Assembly (NCBI GenBank): GCA_012976225.1
Contig: JAAVVG010000012.1
Coordinates: forward strand, 434,001-498,000
DNA length: 64,000 nucleotides
From: Golubevia sp. BC0850
Taxonomy: Eukaryota; Basidiomycota; Exobasidiomycetes; Golubeviales; Golubeviaceae
Direction of reading: 5' to 3'
The translations under genes were made by a program, and so were the position numbers. The notes below the pieces were generated by a model. That model did no database searches and had not been told where the DNA came from. It saw nothing but the letters and a program-made list of their open reading frames with translations. Below are positions 21,622 through 31,699 of the stretch, one piece after another; positions within the stretch are counted from its first letter, which is position 1, and each line of letters opens with the position of its first letter.

Positions 21622-23260
21622 TCACTGTTGAGGAAAGGGAGAGATCAATGGAATGGTTGAGAGACAGTTCTGTCCTTTTGATTCATCGCCAACTGGGATG
21701 GAAAGGAAGTAGAAAGAGAGGGAGCTCGAAGTTAGATGACTCTCTTGCACCACAGGCAGCGATAAAAGAGCATGCACAAGTCCTACTTACCACTTTCTCC
21801 TACATCCAAAGTCCTCAGCTTGACTTTTCCACTCTTCACCCTCTCGTTCCCTTTCAGCACTTCCCTTGACTCTTTCCAGAGTCTGAGCGAACGAGAGGAA
21901 AACCTCTCAACCGTGCCAATAGTGATTGGCTTAGAGGAGACCACTATAAACTTCAAATTTGGAAGAACCTGTTTTGACAGTATAGCCGAAAGAAGGCTCT
22001 CTTCTTTGAAGTCGCGGTCACTTGGTGCAGATACGTCGTAGTGGTAGAATTGAAGCTGAAGAACTTCAACGCTTGGCAGTGGGGAGCTTAATGCCCCTCT
22101 ACGTGTCTGTGGTAGAATTGAATAATAATCTAGCCCAAAAATCTTGAGTTTCTGGAAGATTGAGAGATCCATCTCGTCAGAGGGACAGACCATCGTCAGA
22201 CGTAGGTGTTTGATTGAAGAATAAGAGTTGGAGAGGCTTGAGAGACACTTTATCGAGATTTGAGAACCAATCCTTGTCCCAGAAGTGATATCCCCGTCCC
22301 CGCCCGCAATTTCCAGAGAATCGAGAGAGTTGGTAGCCTGAAGAAGTGATAAATCGCTGTCGTCTCTAGATTCCCTCCCACCAATTCGTTATTCCATTTT
22401 CGCCATAACCATCCTCTATTGTTGACAGAACCCTCGTCCCAGAAGAAAGTGGATCTGATAGCAAGCTGCTTGATGCTTGAGAGGCCTTTGAAACTTTCCA
22501 AATACTCCAGAAGAAAGTTGTAACCATCCAACGTTAAATTGAAAGAGAGAGAGGCTTGACGTAGATGAGGGCAGTAGACTAGGATCCGAATCTTGTTCTA
22601 AGCGTTCATCATTCCAGTTGAATTTTTGCGCTTCACCAGAAATAATCTCCTCAGAGAGTGTGCCAGGAAATGGAAGGGAGCCCTTTTCTGCCCCGTGAGA
22701 GGCAAACGGAAGATGCTGCTGGCTAGGTTTAAAGTCTGGAGTTTCGGGCACTTTTCAAGGATTATTCCAATGATCACTCATTATGCTTCGTTCTGAGTAA
22801 TTTTCAGTCCGATAGCAATCCCGAGTTGTTCCCAGAGCTCTTCAAAGCTAGCAACATCCTCTGGCGAAAAGTCTTTTGGAGGAGAGATGAAATTGAGGCT
22901 CTTGACCAGAGATCCTTTTGAACAATCTCTTTTCAGGAGATGATAGAGGCAGGGAACATTGATCAACGACAGACTGACATTTGAAGAAGATGAGGAAGCC
23001 AACGAAGTGTAACCGGATTTGGAGCTCCTGGCGAGCAGCGAGGGCTGCATCTCTTGACCTGGAGGAAAGAAGAAGAGGGGAAGAAGATAGGATTAGAGAA
23101 AGTGAAGATATAGAGAGCGGTACTTAGAAGACGACCACTCACCTTCTCCTTTCTGCTCTCCTTTCTTCCCAATCTGACCCAACGTCCTCTTGCTCAGCCT
23201 AACTGCTGAATTCTTCGGCGATTGGGGGGACTACATCATCTATTAGGTTGTCTAGGTCAC
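21622..23260 (-). pseudogene. LRR / F-box-like family A, copy 2, interrupted
   Basis: Paralogue of the gene at 4.9-6.0 kb. The N-terminal part (about 23150-23260) reads LDNLIDDVVPPIAEEFSS, a stop, then AEQEDVGSDWEERRAERR, alignable to LPEDLFPLVVGFIRSWAEKEE of copy 1. A GTGAGT donor at about 23140 and a CTTTCCTCCAG acceptor at about 23060 lead to exon 2 (EMQPSLLARSSKSGYTSL), ending in two adjacent stops at about 22780. The same frame resumes as VIIGIILEKCPKLQTLNLASS. Further matches are AHSLRRLFLVKRK, YNFLLEYLESFKGLSSIKQLA and GGNLETTAIYHFF, then an exon with ATNSLDSLEIAGG and LPNLKFIVVSS that copy 1 lacks. A last exon ends at the TGA at 21622. The 3' half is well preserved; the stops in the 5' half suggest decay or non-standard splicing. 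Confidence 0.45.
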
Positions 23261-24277
23261 TGGTGTCTTCTCTGAGTCGACGATTGCTTGATTCATGTTG
23301 ACAAAGGAATCTGAAGGCCGGTCGGAAGGAGATTAAAAGTAGAGAGGTCAACGTCTATTCTGTTGTCTGTGATGATCTATTCTGTTGCCTGTGATGCTCT
23401 GAAACAGACCATGAATCTGGATTCCCTTGATCTCACTTACCTCTTCTAGAGATAACTGTCCGAGTTGAAACTTAAGGACGTTTCTATGGGTACGAAAGCA
23501 GAAGAATGTAAGACGATCGAGAAAGATGAAGAGGGAATGAGTAAGAGCATTGGACGAGAGCAGAGAATGAAAGAATCAGAGAGGGAAGTAAAGGAAAAGG
23601 CGATCTCTTCCTCTTTACTCACCAAGGTTATTCTGCTAGAAAGACTTCCAGAGAATTGTTTGACGGATTCTCCTTTAGATTTAACCTTTGATAGAAGATA
23701 GCGAGAGGAATCGAATTGAGTGGTGATGGTTCAGAAGAAACCAGGAATTTTTCACTTCTTGACCCAATAGCCCTAACCGCTACTCAGCTTGAAAGGCCTC
23801 TTCTTTGATTCAATCCATTTCATGTACGGTCAATCTCAGCTACAGAGTGACCTCAATTCCGAGAAGCCAGAGAAGAACGAGAGGCAGCAGCTTCAAGATG
23901 GAAAGCTGGCTAGAACTGTGGAGCAGCAACTTCTCTCTTCTCTTTCTTGAGTACCTCAATCGCGATATTCTACTAGATCAACTTCAAGCTCACTGTGAAA
24001 CTCATGATCTCTCTCCCTGAGCCGCAGAACAGGAGCTAGCTAGATCGAGAGTCTCTTCTCGCAGCTTGCAAGATCAAAGAGAGATGCTGAGAGAGGATGA
24101 GTCGAGCTACAGGGCTGAAGGGGCCAGATCAAGAAGAGTCTGGAGAAAGCAAGAGACGATAGGGGAACGAAAGAGGGTGGGGAAGCGAGTGAGTACAGAG
24201 ATGGGAGGCGTCAAAAGCTGGGAGGGGAGATATGAGAAGAGAGATGGAGATCAGAGGGTTGTGTCTTCGGCAAGGGC
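23261..24277. other. Gene-poor stretch with plus-strand coding-like fragments
   Basis: No intact gene. Plus-strand fragments look once-coding: LLERLPENCLTDSPLDLTF (about 23633-23695) and, in another frame, QSQLQSDLNSEKPEKNERQQ continuing as a heptad-like LQDGKLARTVEQQLLSSL (about 23831-23945), which suggests a coiled coil. Frames change between them and stops intervene. I cannot assign a family. Confidence 0.25.
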
Positions 24278-24660
24278 TCATGAGATTGTGGAAGAATGAG
24301 TAGATATCAATTCAGCTCCTCTAGATCTGGGGTTGATATGAGAACAAGGTGAGGAGAGATGGCTACTAGGACTGGCAGTTCCAGTTGCAGGAATCTTTGA
24401 CCCTCGAAGCTCAGTCTTTGACCTTTGAGATCTCTTTTGAGAAGCTGTACAAGAACCTATACTCTCCATTTTTTCGAGTACATAGGAGCTGTGTCGAGCC
24501 TGGTGGGGACAGGCTTGTCGAGACCTTTTGCTACGAGCTGAGGAGACAAGAGACAAGTCAGATCAACCAGCGCAATGTTCTTGTAACACTCAGGGCAGAT
24601 CGAATCATCTACCTTCGAGCCTTGAACTAGTCTACATCTCTTGCAAGAGGACGAAGGAAG
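24278..24660 (-). CDS. Possible small zinc-ribbon-like protein, uncertain
   Basis: On the minus strand, one frame at about 24570-24650 reads SSSCKRCRLVQGSKVDDSI then CPECYKNIAL, a C-x2-C...C-x2-C arrangement with 12 residues between pairs, as in zinc ribbons. An overlapping frame open from 24556 to 24278 is Ser/Arg/Lys-rich (KRSQRSKTELRGSKIPATG, ending THSSTIS) and reads like a disordered tail. The two frames differ by one base and I cannot place a convincing intron between them. A further minus-strand frame at 24690-24902 (LVYGHITDHYAKCLYSGR) could be an upstream exon. Treat this as a candidate only. Confidence 0.25.
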
Positions 24661-25229
24661 GAAGAGAGTAAGCTCCAGAGAATCGTGATCTAGACCTCCT
24701 TGTTTTCATTTCTCTCATCTTCCGACCTCTTTCTTCTCTCAGGATAAGCCAGACGCCCTGAGTACAGGCACTTGGCATAGTGATCAGTTATATGACCATA
24801 TACGAGTTTTTGATTTGATCTTTGGTCCTCTTGCCTTTCGGGATCTTCGAGACGAGGTAGGCAGCTGGATCCAGGATGGAAGAGTGGGAATCGACTCGGC
24901 AAGAGATTAGAAGCAAGCTTTAGTCAAACTGAGCTTGATTCAATGATTTCCTGACTCGGACTTTCGAGCAAGATGGAGAGCGACAGAAGATTCTAAAGGG
25001 GACGGGATTTTGAAGCTCTCTTGACGAAGCAGAAGAGGTTGAGGGTGGTGGACAACTGAGATCGTTGACTCCATGCTACGATGTACGCTGTTGGTATATT
25101 CTTGTCTGTTTCTTTTCTATAGAAACTGCTTCTTCGTTCCTTTCAGGCGGTGTGATCGAAGTGAGATGCTGTTGCCTAGAGGACAGAAATCAGAGAAATA
25201 GAAACAATGAACAGTCGAAGACGAGGGTT

Positions 25230-25386
25230 CACCTTCTTGTTTCCTCTCTCTTTTCTCTGCACTCTGGCCCAATCTCCTCTGCCTCCGCCCAACTCCTGAT
25301 CTCTTTGAGGATTGGAAGAATCACATCTTCTAGGAGAAAATTGAAGTCCCTGGCCTCTCTACGGCTAGTGAGTTGCTGGCTCATGA
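25230..25386 (-). pseudogene. LRR / F-box-like family A, copy 3, N-terminal fragment
   Basis: The ATG at 25386 gives MSQQLTSRREARDFNFLLED, then VILPILKEIRSWAEAEEIG and EKREETRR, ending at a purine-rich donor near 25234. The RSWAEAEE block and its charged exon end match copy 1 (RSWAEKEE...KRERGRR) closely. After an acceptor-like CTGTCCTCTAG at about 25176 the sequence reads QQHLTSITPPERNE and soon stops; none of the downstream LRR segments of copies 1 and 2 follow. It looks like a 5' fragment left by deletion or partial duplication. Confidence 0.45.
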
Positions 25387-26210
25387 TTTGAAAACTGAGT
25401 TTATGTAGTATGAGAAGAGAAAGTGATGCGAAATCAGATCCAGGTTCGCCTCGCAACGTCGTGTTCAATCGAGAAGGCAACAGTAAAGTGAATCGCTTTC
25501 CATCTACTAATTGCTCTATCCCTGAGTAGCTGGTGGAAGTTGAAGCTGGTTGAAGATGCGATGGTCGGGAAGGAAGAAAAGAGAAGGTCTGAACGCTCAA
25601 CCTCCCACCTTCTTCCCCTCTTCCATCCCTACCTCCCAGACCATTCACTCCACACCTGCTCTTGAGAGGCGACAGAGTCATTTCTGGTCTCCCATCTTAG
25701 CAATCCATGGCTGATTGGCAGATCAACGTATCAACGGCTTCAAGTCAATATTCGCTCTTTTAGGATGACTCTCGGATTCTTAACTCCATATTACATTTCC
25801 AAAATTCCAAATCGACTTCCCTAATGCTCTATGTACGAGGAGTGACAAAATCATCTATCCTACATCAAGCAAACATCAAATCCCATCCCAAAGGGTCAAG
25901 ACGTCAAGTTCAGCCGATCGAGTTATTTCCCCCCTCTCAGTTCCATATCGTTTAATTGAAGTTTCGGTCGTTTCTAGGTGCATCTTACTACATATCTGGG
26001 TAATCGAAGGACCGTTGCTGAGCGGAATACTCAAATTTAGTCATCGATCATCCCTTGTCATCTCACCGTTTCACGGCCGATGAAGGGATGACCAGGAATC
26101 AAGAACGGGCTGTCTATTTAAAGGGGACGTTTCATCTCTTTTCTTTTCTTTCCTTCCCACATCAAATTGTCTCTTCTCTCTCCTCCCTCAACAATCAAGT
26201 CGTCAACTCA
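25387..26210. promoter_or_regulatory. Upstream region of aldo-keto reductase 1, TATA-like box
   Basis: No coding signal supported. TCTATTTAAA at 26113-26122 sits about 90 bp before the ATG at 26211, the right distance for a TATA element, followed by a CT-rich tract (26135-26185) typical of fungal core promoters. Confidence 0.45.
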
Positions 26211-27864
26211 ATGCATCCTCAACGTCAATTCGCTAAGTCCGAGGTCAAGGTGAGACTTTACCTTTTTCCCTCCTCTGTCTCTCACTTTCCATTCACTGAC
26301 TTCCATTCAATCTTTTGTTCATCGCTTCATTCAATTCAGGTCGGAGCCATTGGATATGGAGGCAAGTGACAAAATTGACTGGGAGCTCACTTTCGCCTTT
26401 TTTTCGTCACTGATATTCTAAGTCTTTCTTTTCATTTTCGACAGCCATGGGAGCTGGATCATCTTTCTATGGAGATCCTCTGTCTCAAGCAGAGTTCGAT
26501 GTTGTCTTGGAAAAAGCTTTGGAGCTGGGAAGCAATCACTGGGATACTGTGAGTTGATGCCTCACTTTTTTTTCTGCCTACCTATCAGAATTTTCTGACT
26601 ATTTCGCCCTCTTGCTTCACATTTTCAAACAGTCCGACATCTACACCATCTTTGCCGAAGGAGTTCTAGGTCACAATGAGAAGCAGATCGGAAGCTTCTT
26701 CAAGGTAAATCCAAAAAAGATGAACCGTTCTTTCCTCTGCTTGGCTCTGTGTCTGCTTCTGTTTCTGGGTCTAAGATCTGACTTGTTTCTCGATATTCTT
26801 CCTCTTTTGTCACTCCGTCCCTCCTTCTCACTACTTCTTACTCTCAGTCCCACCCAGGATCTCGCAAAAAGGTCTTCCTAGCCACCAAGTTCGGGTTCAC
26901 CGTCCAATTTAGTACCAAAGGTGATAAAGAGTATGTCAAGCAAGCCTGTGCTGATTCACTGGAGCGTCTGGGAGTCTCCTATATCGACCTGTACTACTGT
27001 CATCGCAAGGACCCTAACACTCCCATCGAAGAAACAATCGGAGCCATGAAAGAGCTTCAAGAAGCCGGTCTCATCAAGTTCATCGGAGTCTCTGAATTCA
27101 CTGTGGAAGAATTGGAGAGAGCCGAGAAGGTCGCTCACATCGATGCTCTCCAAATCGAGTTGTCAGCTTGGACCCCTCAGATCTTGAGTAACGGGATCGC
27201 TGATTGGTGTCTCAAGAACGGAACTGCTATTGTTCCGTAAGTCTGGCAATATAAGTCAGACCTTTTTCGAGAAGGGGTTTCCCTCTCCTTGCCTCCTCCC
27301 GTCTAATCTTACTCCCCGCTGACCCCTCCCTCTCCCCCCCTCTCTCTCTCTGTCTCCTTTTTTCAAACAAAAAGATACAGTCCCCTCGGACGCGGCGGAC
27401 TAACTGGGGACTTCAAGCCGGAGCAATTGGCTGAGAACGATATGAGAAGGCACAACTCTAGATTCGCTGAAGAAGCTATTGAGCAGTGAGTATCAACTTA
27501 TAGTCCTCCATTGCTGCTCAATCCCTCTCCTCACTCTTCTGACCTGTCTTTTTCCACTTCTCCTTTTTTGCTGCTCCTCTTTGAATTCACTCTCTGCAGC
27601 AACAAGCAACTAGTCAACGTCATCAAGGCTCTGGCTGAGAAGAAGTCCTGTACAGCTGCCCAAATCGCTTTGGCTTGGATTCTAGCTCAAGACATCTCTG
27701 TTCTTCCAATCCCTGGTACTAGGAGAGTGAACTACCTGGAGGAGAATGTTGCTTCAGCATCTATCGAGTTGACTAAGGAAGAGGTAGAAGAACTGAATGA
27801 ATACATCCACAAATTCACTCCAAAAGGTCTAAGATACGATCATCCAATGATTGTTGCTTTCTAA
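26211..27864 (+). CDS. Aldo/keto reductase (paralogue 1)
   Basis: NADPH-dependent oxidoreductase of the AKR superfamily, pyridoxal-reductase / YakC-like subgroup. Eight exons: MHPQRQFAKSEVK, VGAIGYGG, MGAGSSFYGDPLSQAEFD, SDIYTIFAEGVLGHNEKQIG, the main exon beginning KVFLATKFG, YSPLGRGGLTGDF, NKQLVNVIKAL and the C-terminus ending at 27864. The catalytic tetrad is visible: Asp of NHWDTSDIY, Tyr of DIYTIF, Lys of LATKFG and His of LYYCHRKD. The NADP-binding IPGTRR loop is present near the C-terminus (VLPIPGTRRVNYLEENV). Length is about 335 residues, normal. It is a close paralogue of the minus-strand gene at 35.9-37.6 kb, with the same exon breaks. The physiological substrate cannot be told from sequence. 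Confidence 0.92.
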
Positions 27865-28697
27865 CTGTCATGCTCATTTTAAATGCCGCTGTGTAAACTT
27901 AAATATCTCTCAAAGTCATCGTCTCGCCGAATCTAATTTATTTCCCACTCTTTCTCTTTCAAAGCAAATGGCCCAAAGACTTTTTTTGATTTTCCCGGTT
28001 CTTGTTGCGAGCTCAAGCGCTCAAGTTTCGAATGTGCTTCTTCTGAAGCTCTGAACATCTAAAGACTGAACTAAATGAAAGTGCTTGCTTTAGCAAGGAA
28101 GCTTTCCGAATGACAGCCGACAGTCTTCTTCCCAGAGAGTTGACAATCGCTATCAGTCGGCAGAGACTGTGAGAGCTCTCTTTGTCACGACCAGGCAAGA
28201 TTGGCGTCAAAATTGGGAAAATTGGGGGTTTTGATTCTGTAAGTGCTAATGCGATACATGTTTAACGAAAATGAGTTGAGATGAGGGGTCGACACGACTG
28301 AGATGGGAGCGAAAATGACTTGCGAAACAGGGAGGATGAACGTATGGCGGAAACATGTTGCTTTTGAGGAAACTAAGCTGAAGCAAGCCGAATGGCTATG
28401 GATGTAGATGGTTTGTGAGATAGAAGACGGAAAGGAGGGTGAGGGGAAATGAGTTTGTCAAGGCGACGAAATTGTTGATGGTGTTTCTTTTGAGATGTTG
28501 ATGAATTCTGTTCCTTTTGTGTGTATTTGCTTGTTTGAATTTGTTTTATCATTCGTAGGTTTGGATCTCGGGACTAAGACGTGCGTGGGACCCGACAACA
28601 CCCCTGTCTTTCTTGCGTCTTCTTTGTTTGACGATTCTCTTCCTTCTATTCTTCATTTCCACACAAAAACCCGTTCTTCAAATTGCACTCCTTTACT
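27865..28697. other. Convergent intergenic interval
   Basis: An 833-bp gap between two 3' ends (aldo-keto reductase 1 and the acidic protein). Open frames at 28495-28831 on the plus strand are antisense to, or continuous with, the end of the next gene and look accidental. Nothing else supported. Confidence 0.3.
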
Positions 28698-30923
28698 TCA
28701 ACCATCGTCTTCGTCCTCCTCCCAACCAGTTCTATCAAGTGCTTCCAACAAGCTCTTCGATTCTCCATCCTTTTGAAATCCCATCTCCATTCCTTGTTCT
28801 TGAAGTTGAACTTGGTGTTGATTTTGGTTGACCTTTCTGACTTCTAGCGCCCTTCCAAATCCAGAACGAGTCGACTTTCCAAAACGTTTCCTGTTCTGTT
28901 GAGATTCAGCAGCATCTTTTTCGAGCTCCTCGGCTTCATCCATTCTTCTTCTGTTTCTAGGTCTTAGGTTACTATCTTCGTAGGCAAGTTCATTTCTTTC
29001 TTCCCTCTCCTTTCTGACCTTCTCATGAGCTTCAGGAAATAGCAACTTAGGTCTAAATCTGGAAGGTCTAGGTTCGATCTTAACTTTATCATGACGATAA
29101 GTTTCACGATAGTTTGAAGATTGAGAATCAACCAATACTTCATCTTCATCCGGATCTTGAGATTGAGAATTGGGATTGGTTTCAGGTTCTGAATCTGAAG
29201 GTTCTTGTTCTAAGTAGGTCACCTGAGTTCCACGGCTAGAGGGAGAGAGAGAGAGAGAGAGAAATCGAAGAGTCCAGAAGAAATATCGAAAAGGGAAGGA
29301 ATGATCAGTCGAAGTCTTACTTGTCAACAGGGAAGATTTCGAGAGGGAAATAAGAAGGAAAGAGGACGGGAAAAGAGACTCGACCAGAGCATATACTCAC
29401 AAAACATAAACCGTGACCCCTTTATTCCTACTTCCGAAAGCATTCATCCTAGCCTTCTTTTTCTCATCTAATCTGATGTCTATTCCTTCTCTCTCTTCAT
29501 CTATATCATCATCTGAACTTTCCATTTCGTCCACCTCTTCGTCGTTTTCATCATCGTCACTTCTCCCTTTGCATCTTCTACCACCTTCTAGACCTTTTCT
29601 CAGTCCACTGCCACCTCTTTGAATCGTCGAAGAAGGATTCCTTGAAGCATTTAACGGAACCAAACCTCTGCTTCTACCAAAATCAGCTCTTCCACCAGCT
29701 AAAAATGGATTAAAAGGCGAGTCTCTGACAGGTTCTTCTTTCCAATAAACTGACTCTTTTTTCCAACCATCTCGATCTAACTCATCTTCAAATTCGAATT
29801 CTTCGTCTTCTTGATCTGATTGATCTTCATGTTCATGTTCATCTTCACCTTCAGGAAACTCTTCGACGTGTTCTTCGTGAGATTGGGATTTAGATTCTTC
29901 TTCCTCTCTAATAGATATCTCCTCCAGCTCCAACTCTCTGTTCCTGAATCTTTGTTCGAAAATGAAAGAAGGCGATGAGTCTTGATCCTCTCCATCTTCT
30001 TCTTCTGGATTTGGTCCTTTGATCTTGACGGTTGGTAGATGATATCCACTTCCGACTCCGATCTCCTTTCCAACTCCCTCAGAACTTTTGACCGATGAAG
30101 CAGAAGTAGGACGATCTGCATAAAATCTTGAACAGGATAAGGTAGAATTGGATGAGACCTTCTTTTTGACCAAAAAAGGGTTGTCATCTTCATCTTCTGC
30201 AGCAGAAATTGAAAAGGAAGACTGGAATTTGCGTTTGGAAGGTTTACGCTTTGAATAATAGGTTGGTTGAGATTGCGATTTGAAGGTGATTTCGGGTTGC
30301 TCAACAAGAGATGTTGGTTGAGAATTGGAAGTGGAAGGCTGGATTGGGTTGGAAGAGTGATTGGACATAGCCGATTTTTCCTCAGAGCCTCTCCCAAATC
30401 CAACTCTTTCCTCCGGTTCATATCCTACATCTCTGATTGCAGATCCCAATCTATCGGTTCCAGTCTTCAAGCTTTCCTTAACCCACCTATTATCCAAGTC
30501 CTTCCCTATGTTTGAATCTCCTCTCACCTCATTAGCACTCTCCTTGCTCCCATCTTTATAAACCTTGAAAGGGTTTAACTTCTTATAGATTGGTTTGAAA
30601 TGATTTTGAGCTTGGTGGATTGGGTTTGACCTTACTGTGACTGTGTCAGCTTGAAAGACCCTCTCTTCCCTTCCCTTTCGCTTTCCGTTTCCGGCCGGCA
30701 TGTAACTCAACCAATCGTGTTCTTCTTCTGGTGAATCTACATCTACTATTTGACTGGTTCCTTGAATGTCGTAGTCACAGTCTGGATGAGGAATGTTCCA
30801 CGGTTGATGTTGAATTCTGGAAGGGACCCTTTCACTATTCGAATCTCTTTGTCTACCAGATGACGGAGGCGATAGTAGCCCGTGTGATAGTTTGTGTTGA
30901 TTTGAGGATGTTGATGGTAGCAT
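28698..30923 (-). CDS. Acidic, Ser/Glu-rich hypothetical protein
   Basis: Unrecognised. The ATG at 30923 (MLPSTSSNQHKLSHGLLSPP) opens a roughly 507-codon exon ending near 29400 after GVTVYV at a GTGAGT donor. A second long exon (about 29239 to 28698) follows a CTCTCCCTCTAG acceptor, reads RGTQVTYLEQEPSDSEPE and ends DRTGWEEDEDDG. A micro-exon may lie between, because a strong GTAAGA donor sits near 29321. Total is about 690 residues. Composition is disordered: Glu/Asp runs (DEHEHEDQSDQEDEEFE and similar), polar Ser/Pro regions and basic patches (SKRKPSKRKFQ, RPRNRRR) that could act as nuclear localisation signals. A short ordered patch is PSFIFEQRFRNRELELEEI. Chromatin or RNA-polymerase association would fit such composition but is not shown. 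Confidence 0.7.
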
Positions 30924-31699
30924 CGAAGAAGAAGTGAAGGAGGAGGAAGAGGAAGAAGACGGTGGAGGGTGGAGGGTGGGAGAAGAATTGAGGGTTCTGA
31001 TTTTGAGCGACGACCAAGTTGGAATTGAGATTGACTGATTGATTGAATGAATGAATCAATGAATGATTGAGACGAGTACGATCTAGAAAGAGAAAGGTAA
31101 AAGAGTTAAAGGATGCAAGCAGGAGGAAGTTGAAAGTAAATTGCTGGTTTAGCTCTGTAGATTTAAGACGCGAGTCTCTATGAGACGTGACGTAATATCA
31201 GACAGTTCTTCGTATTCTCATGCTTTCTTCCTTCACTTCCTTCTGTTGAGCTCATTTCGTGAATATCTGAATGCAAAATCGATCATATTACCGAATTTGA
31301 CGAGGGATACATCCCCTTTTCTTGTCTCAAGGTCCGTCTCCTTCTCGCGGCTCAAACGGGTAACAGGAGGGTCGTAATAAGCAGTATTCAGAGCTTTTGG
31401 ACTGCGAAGGTCGATTTTGATTATTGAATGGCTAGTTCAAAGAAAAAAGGAAGGGTTTTGAAGGAAGAGGAAGGCAGCCCGGGGGCCAAGACTTGTCGCC
31501 AAAGTCCTCCCTCCCCTCTCCTCGTGCCCTCCTCTGCAACGTCACTTTGAGACCTTCAAGCTCTTCGAGAGAAGGTCGTTGAGTCTACTTTAGAAATGAG
31601 TTGCATTCTTAAGTGGACAAATGAATGAGAGACATTTACATTAATTAGTCTTCAACCCTCCCCTCCCCCCTCTTTCCCCTCACCTTCTCCCGCTCTCCC
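30924..31699. other. Intergenic region, acidic protein promoter and LCB2 3' end
   Basis: A 776-bp gap. It shows TGATTGATTGAATGAATGAATCAATGAATGAT at 31036-31066 as simple repeat-like sequence, and a C-rich tract at 31655-31680 just after the LCB2 stop on the plus strand. No gene supported. Confidence 0.3.
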
